This document shows positions 1-9,911 of a DNA stretch of 64,000 nt, piece by piece. Where the stretch lies: assembly GCF_010500915.1 (NCBI RefSeq), contig NZ_JAAAWP010000001.1, forward strand, positions 558,001 to 622,000, read 5' to 3'. The DNA is from Alteromonas hispanica (GTDB lineage Bacteria > Pseudomonadota > Gammaproteobacteria > Enterobacterales > Alteromonadaceae). A model generated the notes under the pieces. It had not been told where the DNA came from. It did no database searches and saw nothing but the letters and a program-made list of their open reading frames with translations. Each line of letters starts with the position of its first letter. Position 1 is the first letter of the stretch. A program made the position numbers and the translations under genes.

Positions 1-303
1 ATTAGCGGTCTGTGTGGGCTCTACATAGACTACGGAGGTCGTACCATCTGCAAAGTGTAAAAATCCTTGACAATGCGTGCCTCTAGCTGAAATTTGACTA
101 ATTAAGTGTAAAGCGAAGCTTAGTTGTCATTTTCAGTCAGCCAATAGTAGATAGGTATTTTGGCTTCAGTTCGCTTTGACCGTACCAATGGTGTTTTTAA
201 CCCCGAATTCAGATATTAAGTGCACCACTCTTGGTTAAGTGGTGAGGAGGGATCAGCGGTCTATTGATGGTACTCAGCAATATCCAAAAAAAAACGATTA
301 TTT
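1..303. other. No recognisable gene at left edge
   Basis: The first 60 bases are open in frame 1 on the + strand and could be the last codons of a gene entering from the left, but nothing in them is recognisable. The rest of this stretch has frequent stops in all frames. It looks like decayed intergenic sequence beside the transposase remnant that follows. Confidence 0.4.
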
Positions 304-690
304 ACAATTAGTTACAAGCGGAAAATCGAGAAGCAAGAATACCAGATAGAAGCCTACTTACGCGAGGGTTTTAGTTACTGAGAAGTTGGAAATCGTTTGA
401 AAGTGAGTCATATTACGATTAGTCGAGAGGTTCGGCGTGAAAGAATTCGAGGTATACACTGCTTTACTTACAAGTTAACAGGCAGCATGAGTAGAAAAGG
501 TGATTGCTGGGACAATACCGTTGTAGAGAGCTTCTTCGGCACATTAAAACAAGAGCGAGTGCAATGGCGTCACTACTAGAGCCGCCATGCTTTTCAGCAA
601 GATATCCTGCAATACATCACTATGTTTTATAACAGCCAAAGAATGCACTCATACTTGTATTATAAAAGTCCAAATCAATATGAGGCTTAA
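304..690 (+). pseudogene. Decayed transposase: IS30-type N-terminus joined to IS3-type C-terminus
   Basis: One reading frame (ending TAA at 688-690) starts with an IS30-family helix-turn-helix: QIEAYLREGFSY, then a TGA stop, then [15 protein letters not shown]. At about 470 it changes into the C-terminal part of an IS3-family integrase-type transposase ([21 protein letters not shown]), then a TAG stop at 577-579, then the typical IS3 tail (DILQYITMFYNSQRMHSYL). Two stops and the join of two unrelated families show it is dead. The central DDE catalytic part of both families is missing. It is probably the scar of two nested insertion sequences. Confidence 0.75.
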
Positions 691-785
691 ATGGCTAATT
701 GAGGAAAAGCTGCTTAACTGGGCTGTGTGAATTTGATTGACCACGTCATATGCCCTTTTCCCTACTGAAGGATCTATCAATCATT

Positions 786-1568
786 ATGAATCGCTCTAAT
801 ATCCTTTTGCATATTCCTCATTCGAGTAAGGACATTCCTGATGAGCTTCGGTCACAGTTTCTCCTTTCAGATGAAGAGATAAACCACGAAAACAACCTAA
901 TGACCGACCACTTTACAGACTGGTTGTTGGCGCCTTTGCGGATACCGATTAAAAACCAAATTATTTCCCCTGTATCAAGGCTAATAGTCGATATGGAGCG
1001 TTTCAACGACGACTCACTAGAAGTGATGGCAACTATACGAATGGGCGTTGTTTATAAGAAAGGAAGTCAGCTTCAAACTATACGCCGCGAACTTTCAAGC
1101 ATAGAAAAAAGAGCTTTAATCGAGCAATACTACAATCCACACCACCAAAAACTTGAGGCGCTCACCGAGTCGACACACCAAACTTATGGGCAAACGATTA
1201 TAATTGATGTTCACTCTTACCCTAAAGTTGCATTACCTTACGAGCAGAACAATTTTCGTCAACGCCCAGAGATTTGCATTGGTACTTGTGAGTATCACAC
1301 ACCCAAAAAGCTAGAGGCATGTTTAGTTAATAGTTTTATACGTTCAGGGTTTGAGGTTGACATAAACACACCGTTTGCTGGCACGCTTATCCCGACTAAG
1401 TATTGGAATAAAGAGAAACGTGTCCTTGGATTTATGCTAGAGGTTCGTCGGGATGTATATATGGATGAAAATAGGTTTACGCTATCAAAACATAGTGATG
1501 ATGCTCGGAACAAAATCTGCCAAACCGTTGAACAGGCACTAAGTACTTTCTACTCAATGGAAGATTAA
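786..1568 (+). CDS. N-formylglutamate amidohydrolase family protein
   Basis: The 260-aa product (from the ATG at 786) matches the N-formylglutamate amidohydrolase (FGase, PF05013) pattern: an N-terminal LLHIPHSSK stretch, VDMERFNDD, an MGVVY turn, the zinc-site-type IIDVHSYP motif, then a late INTPFAGTLIP and an MLEVRRDVYMDE segment. Family members hydrolyse N-formylglutamate, or related N-acyl amides, in the cytoplasm; the exact substrate here is not known. An upstream in-frame ATG at 750 has no ribosome site, whereas AAGGA lies about 13 bases before 786. The next gene starts two bases after the stop, so the two are probably co-transcribed. No hut genes are nearby, so a role in histidine degradation is not supported. 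Confidence 0.8.
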   Translation: MNRSNILLHIPHSSKDIPDELRSQFLLSDEEINHENNLMTDHFTDWLLAPLRIPIKNQIISPVSRLIVDMERFNDDSLEVMATIRMGVVYKKGSQLQTIRRELSSIEKRALIEQYYNPHHQKLEALTESTHQTYGQTIIIDVHSYPKVALPYEQNNFRQRPEICIGTCEYHTPKKLEACLVNSFIRSGFEVDINTPFAGTLIPTKYWNKEKRVLGFMLEVRRDVYMDENRFTLSKHSDDARNKICQTVEQALSTFYSMED

Positions 1569-1570
1569 TA

Positions 1571-2011
1571 ATGATAGATAAAACTCTTACTGAGATATAT
1601 AAAGAAGCCAAATATGTTGTTTTGCGACCCAATGATTCTTTACAACTTAAGGTAGGGGAGCATAGTTCAGAAGTGGATGAGCTCCTCATTAAGAATGGAA
1701 CTGAAAATGCCTATTTCATTACACCTGAAAACCCATTCAGTCAGTCACTTTGTGAGACTGAAAACGCATTTCGACATCAACGGTTTTTAGGAATATTGAA
1801 CGACAAATCTGTCCCCTACGTTGAAGGTTATGGAACAGATGAAGATGAGGTATGGGGTAAAGAGCGCAGTTACCTCCTCTTCTCTGATGACTTTGAGTGC
1901 ATGCAAACTCTCGCGGCGCACTTTGGACAAAAAGGCATACTACAAATCACTATAGGACAGCCGGTAGGGTTGTTAATGTTAGGTGAGCTTCGATACAAAC
2001 AGGTATGTTGA
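1571..2011 (+). CDS. DUF3293 domain protein
   Basis: This 146-aa cytoplasmic protein carries the DUF3293 pattern: AYFITPENPFSQSL near residue 47 (family form: an A-F-I-T-x-x-N-P-F core), then EN-x4-R (ENAFRHQRF), a G-x-D turn with W-x-x-E-x-S (EVWGKERSYLLF), and a final FGQKGILQI strand. The family's function is unknown. It follows the amidohydrolase-like gene with a two-base gap, an arrangement typical of an operon. A 45-codon frame opens at 2005 inside its end, but there is no independent support for it. Confidence 0.7.
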   Translation: MIDKTLTEIYKEAKYVVLRPNDSLQLKVGEHSSEVDELLIKNGTENAYFITPENPFSQSLCETENAFRHQRFLGILNDKSVPYVEGYGTDEDEVWGKERSYLLFSDDFECMQTLAAHFGQKGILQITIGQPVGLLMLGELRYKQVC

Positions 2012-2350
2012 TAAAGGCGGTGTTTCAAGGTGAGCATCGCATAAGGAACATCACCAATATTCAGTTTAGAATTGAAAGCCAACAGTATCGAGCGGACCTT
2101 CGCTTTTGGATACGAAATGTGGTTAAAAACCTCTTTCCTTAACTCAAAATAGAAGTGATAGTGCCTCACTACTTTGCGCAAAATATAAGAGACGTTTCCG
2201 GCTTAAAAGCAATAGCGAGTGATAAGGGACGTTTTCTAGTAAAAAATGCTACTTTTTCGGGGGGCGATTACAATCTCATGACCCACCCATAAGGCAAAAA
2301 AAAGACGCATAGGATTGTCGACCGTCTATTAGATTACTTCCAAGGGCGCT

Positions 2351-2482
2351 TTAGACTCTAAAACTACTCCTCATCATCAGAGTTTTTTTGAATAGAAAGC
2401 CAATACCTAGAATTACCACCGCAGTAAGAAAGGCAAAGGGTACTGCCAATCCAGATTCGAGTATTTGCGTTAAATAGTGCAT
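2351..2482 (-). CDS. Small single-pass membrane protein (43 aa)
   Basis: An ATG at 2482 is preceded by an AGGG ribosome site 8 bases away. The product is a 43-aa peptide whose centre is a 20-residue hydrophobic helix (AVPFAFLTAVVILGIGFLF), followed by positively charged KK and R residues. This predicts a single-pass inner-membrane protein with a cytoplasmic C-terminus. No family is recognised. Three other short membrane ORFs with ribosome sites lie in the flanks of this island. Confidence 0.4.
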   Translation of the reverse strand: MHYLTQILESGLAVPFAFLTAVVILGIGFLFKKTLMMRSSFRV

Positions 2483-2569
2483 TTGTTAACCCTGAGCGAA
2501 TAATTAATAGATGAAGAAGGTAAGCTGCTGGTATCGTCCCCCCTCTTGTAAGAGAAAACGCGCCAAAAG

Positions 2570-2737
2570 CTATTTCTTTTTTTGAGTGTCCGTCGGCTTT
2601 ATGTCTTTAAACTGTTGCATAGACTTCCATGATTCTTTTTGTGTTTCCTTTCCGTGCAGTGCCAGGGGAACGATACCGTCCTTATCGAATTCAATGTGCT
2701 GTAAGTCCACGGTGTGCTTTTTATCTTTCTCAGTCAT
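2570..2737 (-). CDS. Small hydrophilic hypothetical protein
   Basis: This is a 55-aa lysine-rich frame (from the ATG at 2737; an alternative ATG at 2770 adds 11 residues). The sequence begins MTEKDKKHTVDLQHIEFDKD and ends in KKK. There is no clear ribosome site, membrane segment or recognised domain. The codon pattern looks protein-like, but no other evidence supports it. Confidence 0.3.
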   Translation of the reverse strand: MTEKDKKHTVDLQHIEFDKDGIVPLALHGKETQKESWKSMQQFKDIKPTDTQKKK

Positions 2738-3147
2738 GGGTGTAACCACTTTTATATTTGCCTGTAGCATTTAGCACTACAATAGCGTCACTTCATTTTC
2801 TCGCCACTTTATGTCTAGTACGTTGCATCGTGTCTATTGAAATGCTGCAGATGTGTAGCGATACCCAATTTAGAAATTTATCTATTGCGCACTTAATTAC
2901 ATTTCCAATTAAGGCGCACACTATCTGCATAGCGCGTTTTTTTCAAAAACGATAAAGAGAAAAATAAGTTATGCTCATTAAGACTGATTTTACTGGCAAA
3001 TGGCGTAATCGAGCGAAAGGTGAGTTATGTCATATTTTACAGAGCTATTGTCGGTAATTTCGCCACTTATGACTGTTACGGCTAGTATCGTCATATGCTA
3101 TGTTACATTCTAAAGAATACTGACCAAAGTTAACGAAGGAGAAATTC

Positions 3148-3234
3148 ATGCCAGAAGAGCTTATTTTTTTACTACCACTGAGTGTGATGATTCTCGGCGC
3201 GTTGTATATCTCACACAAACACTCGAAAAAATGA
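3148..3234 (+). CDS. Very small membrane protein (28 aa)
   Basis: AAGGAG lies at 3136-3141, six bases before the ATG, an excellent ribosome site. The 28-aa product is a short acidic start (MPEEL), one hydrophobic helix (IFLLPLSVMILGALYI) and a basic tail (HKHSKK), as in many small bacterial inner-membrane proteins. It lies just outside the tRNA-derived attachment site. Function unknown. Confidence 0.5.
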   Translation: MPEELIFLLPLSVMILGALYISHKHSKK

Positions 3235-3251
3235 ATAAATATTAAAATAGA

Positions 3252-3297
3252 TGGTGCGTCTACCCTGATTCGAACAGGGGACCTCTACCATGTCAAG
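3252..3297 (-). other. 3' part of tRNA-Val(GAC): probable attachment site
   Basis: Read on the minus strand, this stretch runs from a GAC anticodon (CTTGACATGG) through a perfect T arm (CCCTG-TTCGAAT-CAGGG) to TAGACGCACCA, the acceptor end and CCA of a gammaproteobacterial tRNA-Val(GAC). The 5' half (acceptor strand, D arm and the other side of the anticodon stem) is absent, so it is not a functional tRNA. A tRNA 3' end next to integrase genes is the usual footprint of site-specific integration. It should be one of the two att copies, the other lying outside this window. Confidence 0.75.
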
Positions 3298-3542
3298 ACA
3301 TATATCACCAATTCCCCTTCCCTTTGCCACGCCTTTTAAAATGCACAAACATCTAAAATAAAAGGATTTTAAATAAACGAGGACCTTTATCATAACATCT
3401 TTAGGTTGATTTTCAACCTAAAAATGGTCACAATTTGGTCTCATCTAAAAGTACTTAAAACGCAGTTAAAATCACGTTTTTATAGACTCGTTTTAACTTC
3501 ATTTAGGTATTGCAAAAGGTTGGCTTTTAGAGCGTAAAAACA

Positions 3543-4136
3543 ATGAACGAATTGGAAAAAGAACTAGCTAAGTTTGATAGCAATTTGTATGACAAGAGTG
3601 AGTTGGTAGAGGTAAAGCTGAATCGACTCTCTCCGGACAGTATTATGTCCGCTATGACAAAAAGCGCTAACCCATTCGGCGCTCTGAGAACCGCTAAAGA
3701 AACCTACGAACAAACTTCACCTTTTTTAAATTTACTCTCACTGCACTCCCCTATTATCTGTTATCGAGCTAGGGGGTATTACTACGTAGTGTCAGGTTTT
3801 TTTACCTTCTTAGCATTCCAAAGATACGCTGCGCAATATCAAACGGCGTCGGAGAGAGTCATAAGAGTTTTCCTTTTAGGTAAAACACCGCCAAAGTCTC
3901 TGAGACGGTCCATCATATTGCACTCACTGAGTACAGATTTACTTTCTAAGTGCTTTATCGCAGACACAAAAAAAATAAGCTTTTATCTTCGTACTTGGTT
4001 TAATCACGACCCTGGCAAACGAAGCATTTTTCAATCTCAAGAATGGCTATCACTTTTCCCTAACCTTAACTCAGTTGAAAAAGTTGCTGAGTACTTGTCA
4101 GTATCAAAAACAGAATTGAGTCGCAGCGGTGATTAA
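3543..4136 (+). CDS. ParB-like accessory protein of the recombinase operon
   Basis: This 197-aa soluble protein is the first gene of a tight operon with two large tyrosine recombinases. Residues 70-110 (SPIICYRARGYYYVVSGFFTF followed by VIRVFLLG) resemble the core of a ParB/Srx-type fold, in which a strand-turn 'V.sG' segment forms the nucleotide or DNA-binding core; this is weak pattern evidence. Catalytic recombinase residues are absent. Its stop overlaps the next gene by eight bases (GTG start at 4129), so translation is coupled. By analogy with Tn554 or similar multi-gene recombinase elements, it could be an accessory or targeting subunit. Confidence 0.5.
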   Translation: MNELEKELAKFDSNLYDKSELVEVKLNRLSPDSIMSAMTKSANPFGALRTAKETYEQTSPFLNLLSLHSPIICYRARGYYYVVSGFFTFLAFQRYAAQYQTASERVIRVFLLGKTPPKSLRRSIILHSLSTDLLSKCFIADTKKISFYLRTWFNHDPGKRSIFQSQEWLSLFPNLNSVEKVAEYLSVSKTELSRSGD

Positions 4137-6687
4137 TATAGAAACCCCAACACGTGAACAAATAATCGACTTTTTCGGAAGCGATGTCGTCAACGTCGAG
4201 GAGGTAGAGATATTCCTAGAGCAAATTGAGTGCCCTATTGATTTTCGCGGTTTAGGGTTTGTTTTTGGAATCCTTGAGTATGTTAGAGGAATTTCAGGAC
4301 AAAGGTGGCTCAAACTTCTTGAAATTGAGCAAAGCACTTTCGATTCACTACAACAAAAAATTATCCAAGCCCCAACTGCTAATCAGCAAATTTTATACAA
4401 TAAAACAAAGGCGAAAGGCTGGTTAAGCCTTCGACCAATATATTCATTACTGTTTATATTCTATGATTATCAAGACGATAAAATGGCGTCTGCGTTACTC
4501 TCTTTTCTCAGTCACTATTTCACTCATGAGATTGAAATTAAAAGCAATCGCAGAGTAGAGGAAGCGACAAGAGCATTCCGACTATCATATACCGATCCAG
4601 ATGTAGCCAATCATTTGAGAACATCAGGTTCACCAGATGCATTGGCTATGAGTGCAGCTCATGCTCGAGAGAGCATCAAAGCGTTGAATCCAAGTAATCA
4701 GAATCCTTCAAGCTTGACATACCTTTATAGCCTTGAACATTTTTATCGTTTAAATTGGACTACGCGAGTGAGACAATCCCGCGACTCGCCCTCAAAAACA
4801 CGCTCTTATTTTCAAAGAACAAAGCTAGCAAGACTTCCTGGTTCCGGAAACCTTTTGACTGCATCTCTTAAAGCAAAATACTTATCGAATGATAAAACAG
4901 AGGATCCCTCTGCTTGCTTGAGCGAGGACTACCCGAGTGTGGCTATCGTACAAATTAACGAGGAGGGTGAAAGTAAAGAGAGGCATGAGCGCCCTGATAC
5001 AGCTGTCATCAAAGATGAATACAAAATTGAGAAAAGACGAAGACAAATCACTAGAGACGTTAGGCGCAGTCACAACCTTCTACCGACAGACCGCGCAATT
5101 CTTCAACCTCATGAACTTCATTTGCTGTGGCATGAGTTAATATCATCATCAAGCAGCACTTACAGTGGAGTACCAGCAAACTACATTCAAAGCCTAATAT
5201 GTCTAATTTGGTTCCTAGGTAAAGAGTTAGACGAACTCCTCAACATTCCTGTACATCACAACCAAAGCCATAATGAACCAGGCCTTCATGTCACCAATGC
5301 ATCAACAAGTTTGATAGTCGCTCCATCTCCAACCACGAAGAACTCTCTTTCGCATAAAAGAGACCTGCTCAGAGTAGGTTCCACAGTAACGCTCTCTCTG
5401 CCTACGTTTATATGCGAAAAAATAATAGCTGCAGATATACAGATGCACGAGACTATTGGCTGCACTTACCGACTGAACACTATAAAAAGTGCGGTCGATG
5501 GTTTCCTGAAGGTCATCAATCATCGCAACCACTGTCAGATAGGTGTAACGAGGATTGAATGCTTTCTTCAAAACTTCCTAGTTGCTCAAGAGCTTCACGA
5601 TCCCGTTATTCTAGAACTTCTATCAGGCAAGATATCTTACTACACAAGGGCGCCAAGGCACTATGCGTGGTACAGCGAGAGGGAAATCAATGCCCGCACT
5701 AATTCCATTTGGCAAGATGTATTAAACCAAATGATGTTTTTTGATCCTAATTTTAAACCACCCAAGCTCATGCCCTCAGTTAATACCAATAGCAACATCG
5801 ATAATGAAAGCGGGATCGAACAACATATTGGAGTAGGTTCATGTTTTACGCCAACGAAGATTGCATTGCAGTCCTGGATCTCAAGTACTGCAGCACACCT
5901 AAAAACTCATTTCGAGTCTAGACAAATTACGAGGCAAATAGAAAGCCTCATTGAATATCATAATGCTTATACAACCTACACACTTGGGATGCTTCTTAGC
6001 GGAACAGGATATCGAGCCGTATGTAACCCCCTGCCCTCTTTGAGTCTAATCTTTCCAGAAAGACATACGTTATGTATTTCTGACAAAGACTCAACAAAGA
6101 CCTTCTCACATATGCGAGTAATAGTCTGTCCACGCTTATTGCGCCAGCAACTTCAATTCTATCAGGTACATATAAATACCATGGCGAACCTTCTCAGTGT
6201 GGTTGAGCCTTTGCTCTCTAGACATCTATTTTCTCAACTTTCTCCTACAAATTATGTTCATTTACAAAGTAAGAGCGAGCGAATCGAGCATTTTATTACT
6301 ATCAGAAATTCCGCTACCCAACTTGGCGTTTTTTTCTTGTTTAGTACACATGGCAATGAAGCAGAAGGTGAACAAAATAAACTAGACAATACGGAACAGT
6401 CCATCATACCGACAACTGTCACACCCAAAAAATTGCGTGCTGAGATTCATTTACCCATTAATTTTGGAAGACACTACATGCGAAGGTACCTTCAAACCCA
6501 AAGCGTACATCAAGAGCTGATTAAGTTTCAGTTGGGTCACTTCGTTTCGGGCGAGAACCCGTTGGAAAAGTTTTCATCTTCAAGCTACCCAGCGACCGTC
6601 TCATCGCTACAACCTATAATCGATGAAATGCTAAAAGAACTAGGTTGGAAAGCGCTTCCGTCACTACTTACGAGGCTAAGGTCTTAA
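4129..6687 (+). CDS. Large tyrosine recombinase I (852 aa)
   Basis: Although much longer than a normal integrase (about 350-450 aa), the last 230 residues carry what looks like the full catalytic set: Arg in GTGYRA (about residue 627), a beta-hairpin Lys in DKDSTKTF (about 655), H-x-x-R in FGRHYMRRYL (about 780), Gly-His in FQLGHF (about 803) and a Tyr in SSSSYP (about 819). The first 600 residues have no recognised domain and may recognise DNA or partner subunits. The gene starts at GTG 4129 inside the preceding gene and ends one base before the next. A decayed homologue of residues about 145-230 lies at 15.97-16.33 kb. Probable role: integration and excision of this island. Confidence 0.7.
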   Translation: MINIETPTREQIIDFFGSDVVNVEEVEIFLEQIECPIDFRGLGFVFGILEYVRGISGQRWLKLLEIEQSTFDSLQQKIIQAPTANQQILYNKTKAKGWLSLRPIYSLLFIFYDYQDDKMASALLSFLSHYFTHEIEIKSNRRVEEATRAFRLSYTDPDVANHLRTSGSPDALAMSAAHARESIKALNPSNQNPSSLTYLYSLEHFYRLNWTTRVRQSRDSPSKTRSYFQRTKLARLPGSGNLLTASLKAKYLSNDKTEDPSACLSEDYPSVAIVQINEEGESKERHERPDTAVIKDEYKIEKRRRQITRDVRRSHNLLPTDRAILQPHELHLLWHELISSSSSTYSGVPANYIQSLICLIWFLGKELDELLNIPVHHNQSHNEPGLHVTNASTSLIVAPSPTTKNSLSHKRDLLRVGSTVTLSLPTFICEKIIAADIQMHETIGCTYRLNTIKSAVDGFLKVINHRNHCQIGVTRIECFLQNFLVAQELHDPVILELLSGKISYYTRAPRHYAWYSEREINARTNSIWQDVLNQMMFFDPNFKPPKLMPSVNTNSNIDNESGIEQHIGVGSCFTPTKIALQSWISSTAAHLKTHFESRQITRQIESLIEYHNAYTTYTLGMLLSGTGYRAVCNPLPSLSLIFPERHTLCISDKDSTKTFSHMRVIVCPRLLRQQLQFYQVHINTMANLLSVVEPLLSRHLFSQLSPTNYVHLQSKSERIEHFITIRNSATQLGVFFLFSTHGNEAEGEQNKLDNTEQSIIPTTVTPKKLRAEIHLPINFGRHYMRRYLQTQSVHQELIKFQLGHFVSGENPLEKFSSSSYPATVSSLQPIIDEMLKELGWKALPSLLTRLRS

Positions 6688-6688
6688 T

Positions 6689-9600
6689 ATGCATAAACAA
6701 GCGTCGATATTACTTTCGACCGATGTTAAACAACAATATGCGAGTTCAGCGCAAATAAATATTTCGGACTACGTGAAGCTTTCCAAGATTAGTAGATTCG
6801 ATAGGGCTGATGCAGACAAAACTATTAAAAGCGTAATCGAAAAGTTTAAACGTCATATTCGCTATGAGAACCAAAAATACGTAGCACAAACTATAAACAA
6901 CTTCACAAACTCGTTGAGTAAAGGGTTCGAACTACATTTAGTTGAGTTAAGACTTGCTGAATTACTATTTTGTATCGTAGAAAAAGCGACAGAAATCAAA
7001 GCTCCTAGACTCTCCTACCCTGTTCAAATCAAACAAGATATTCCACTCGTACAACCTGACGACATAATATTATCTGCGCTACAACGCAGGCTTTATAACT
7101 TCATTGAAGCACCGGAAACACTGTCTACTTATATGAAAAGCACCTACGATCATGTAGGTATTCTCATTACTTGGCTAATGCTAAAAGAAGGCGTATCACA
7201 GCCTCAAAATGTCAGAAGTCTTTTAAATAGAGAAGTAGATATTTTCTACATTGGTACCGAATGTTTCTTTGATACCGAGCATCAGCGATTTTGGTTATCG
7301 GAGACAGCAGTTATGATGCTCAAGTTGAATTGGAATGTACGACAGCGCAGTCCCGCAAACATAGTCAACGCAATAAACAGAACGCTACATAAATTAAAGG
7401 TTACACCCTCCGAATACAAAATCAGCGCAATTATGATTCGAAGTATGCTGCGTACTGAGTTGGCATTGTCATTAAGTACAGTAGAATCGGCTATAAGGCT
7501 AAGAATATTCCCTACCACACCACTCAAAAAGTATACACTCTTCAGACTATTAAAAGGCTCCGCAGTAGAGATACCACAAAACGCCATTGTTGACAGGACT
7601 ATCCCGCAACGTCAAAGCAAAGCATGGTCCGATGCTATGCTTCCAAACAAACATAAAAGAAGATACGCCAAGACTATCGTTCCTGTAGAACAAACCACTG
7701 CAGAACAATATGCTGAAGTAACCTCGTTCATAAGCCGATTAAAGGAAAAAACAACTCAAAAGAAAAGCGGCGAAATTACTACTCCACTAAAAAACGAACT
7801 GCGATCCTGGCTCGAAAAAACAGAAAATGCCATACAAAAACCTCTTATATGGTTAATACTCGCATGGGCCTATCACCTACTTGATGAAGGAGGCAAAAAA
7901 AAGGATCGTTTAAGACTCAAGACAATTTATGACTACGTAGATTACGTTGCCAAACCCTTTATTCAAGAGTTTTCAGGATGTAACATGCAAGTCATATCAT
8001 CTGATACATGGGTGGCTAAGTTAAACGACGTAGTTAATGAAATCACATCTAGCAAGAAACAATTCGTGCTGTACTTTGCTGATTTTCTGATTACTAAGAA
8101 CTTAGTCAAGGAAATGGATATCTCTGATATCGATGTTCCATGCACAAGATCTGGCGTGAATGCTAACATCATTACCCAACACGAAGCAGACAGGGTATGC
8201 CAACTATGCGACCTCGTGAATACACCGCTGTCAACCCTCGCCAAGCTGTATTTTTGCTTTGGGTTCTATAGTGGGTTAAGGCGTAATGAAATTTCAGGCT
8301 TACAGTTCTCAGATTTTAAGATTGGGGGTCCGCATTATGTTAGTTTACAAGTACGGCCGAATAGATTTCGTGATTTAAAGTCAGCAAAAAGTTCTCGTAA
8401 CCTACCTTTAGATTGCCTTTGGCCAGAACAAAGACTGACAGAGCTTATCGACTATTTAGATGGTCAAAGGGCGCCACATGTGAATCTGAAAACCAAAGTC
8501 GTGGCAGATATCAATAAGGCAAATCAAGCCTTCAATCTACTTAGTTATATATTACGCTCGGTCACTGGCGATCAAAATTTGGTCTTTCATCACTGTCGCC
8601 ATTCATTTTGCAACTGGATGATGTTGCTGTTAAATATTGAATACCTAGACAAGTTTAGAACATACCACTTTTGCGATCATCCGTATTTCAATGATGTAAA
8701 TTATAAAAAGGTGGCATCACGGCTAGCTTTAACACCATGGTCAAGAAAACGGCTATGGGCAGTATCATCATTACTGGGACACACCACGCCCGAGGTGACG
8801 CTCTCATCCTACTACCATTTGTCCGAATTCGTACATCATCTTGCACTCTCCGATAACAAACTGAGTAAATCGTCGCTTAGAGAATTCTGGGCGCTTCAAG
8901 ATGAGAATTCGAAATCGAGTGGGAAGCTATTAAACCCTGCACACGACATAGATTTTCTGTGTCCCAAACAAATGACTGTCTGCGAACCCAAAGCGGTACA
9001 CTCAGACAACCAAACGCTTCTGAAACAGATCAACAATGCGTTTTCAATGACGAGTGACAAAGAGCTTTCTCTGTTGGATGTTTGGGAAGTTATGTTAATG
9101 CTGGCGACCAACAAGTCCCGCATGCACATAAAACAGGCTATTGAGGTTGATGATGGACAAATCAACCAAATTATCAAGATAGACGAAGAGCTTTCCAGCC
9201 GACCAGGAAAAAAGGCTAGAAGAAACCTTCCTCGCTATGCGAATGCCGCAATGCTCAAGAAAAGCGAAATCGCTAGTGTAAAAAAGTTATTAACTACGTT
9301 TAATGACCTGTGTGGAGCTACAGAGGACGGTAATCATGCACTTTGGTCGGGGATGCACGATTTGATGAGGAATCGAGTTGCATCAAAAGACTCTTTGATA
9401 AGGTCGCACAACGTAGAAGCAATACGCACCCTATTCGATCTTTTTGAAGGACTAAAGAGCGAGAGTTGGCAACTTTCATTTACTTGGTATTTCCCCTCTG
9501 AACAACAATTTGATAAAGATTTGATCAGTCAATATCGAAAGGATTTAAAATTTTGGCTTAGTGAAATAGAGAGTCGCTTTGAAAGTGAGGTCTCGACTAA

Positions 9601-9832
9601 AATTGTGGTACCACATAAGTTTGTCGAATACTTAAAAGCAAAGGAGCAATCAAAAGTTAAGGTCAAGGTCAGCGATGAGGGACGGTTCCTCAGTTACTTG
9701 CAGAAAGGTACCGTTAGCTTGCATTTTTTAAAGCCAAAAACAGAGTCAAATAGCACGCCAAGACGAAACAAGGCGTTTATTAGTTTTCTTTGCGTTCTGG
9801 CGATGTATGGACACTTGAATCGAGCATCGTAG
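6689..9832 (+). CDS. Large tyrosine recombinase II (1047 aa)
   Basis: This is a second oversized recombinase, immediately after the first. The catalytic domain lies in the middle (about residues 470-720): Arg in SGLRRNEISGL (about 530), H-x-x-R in HHCRHSF (about 634), LGHTTPEVT (about 695) and Tyr in SSYYHL (about 707). These match the C-terminal phage-integrase signature well. About 330 residues follow the catalytic domain, which is unusual. Two recombinases plus a small protein recall the Tn554 A/B/C logic, and possibly the Gamma-Mobile-Trio elements that carry defence cargo. The membership is not proven here. Acts in the cytoplasm on element ends. Confidence 0.8.
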   Translation: MHKQASILLSTDVKQQYASSAQINISDYVKLSKISRFDRADADKTIKSVIEKFKRHIRYENQKYVAQTINNFTNSLSKGFELHLVELRLAELLFCIVEKATEIKAPRLSYPVQIKQDIPLVQPDDIILSALQRRLYNFIEAPETLSTYMKSTYDHVGILITWLMLKEGVSQPQNVRSLLNREVDIFYIGTECFFDTEHQRFWLSETAVMMLKLNWNVRQRSPANIVNAINRTLHKLKVTPSEYKISAIMIRSMLRTELALSLSTVESAIRLRIFPTTPLKKYTLFRLLKGSAVEIPQNAIVDRTIPQRQSKAWSDAMLPNKHKRRYAKTIVPVEQTTAEQYAEVTSFISRLKEKTTQKKSGEITTPLKNELRSWLEKTENAIQKPLIWLILAWAYHLLDEGGKKKDRLRLKTIYDYVDYVAKPFIQEFSGCNMQVISSDTWVAKLNDVVNEITSSKKQFVLYFADFLITKNLVKEMDISDIDVPCTRSGVNANIITQHEADRVCQLCDLVNTPLSTLAKLYFCFGFYSGLRRNEISGLQFSDFKIGGPHYVSLQVRPNRFRDLKSAKSSRNLPLDCLWPEQRLTELIDYLDGQRAPHVNLKTKVVADINKANQAFNLLSYILRSVTGDQNLVFHHCRHSFCNWMMLLLNIEYLDKFRTYHFCDHPYFNDVNYKKVASRLALTPWSRKRLWAVSSLLGHTTPEVTLSSYYHLSEFVHHLALSDNKLSKSSLREFWALQDENSKSSGKLLNPAHDIDFLCPKQMTVCEPKAVHSDNQTLLKQINNAFSMTSDKELSLLDVWEVMLMLATNKSRMHIKQAIEVDDGQINQIIKIDEELSSRPGKKARRNLPRYANAAMLKKSEIASVKKLLTTFNDLCGATEDGNHALWSGMHDLMRNRVASKDSLIRSHNVEAIRTLFDLFEGLKSESWQLSFTWYFPSEQQFDKDLISQYRKDLKFWLSEIESRFESEVSTKIVVPHKFVEYLKAKEQSKVKVKVSDEGRFLSYLQKGTVSLHFLKPKTESNSTPRRNKAFISFLCVLAMYGHLNRAS

Positions 9833-9911
9833 CAAACGTGAAGGATTTCATCTCGAAATTAGCACGAGTCAAGTGAGAAAGTCAGTTTCACTTTGTGTTA
9901 TTTAAATTTTT

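Noticed and set aside
3240..3310. Complete tRNA-Val gene
   Set aside because: No acceptor 5' strand or D arm can be paired; only the 3' part remains.
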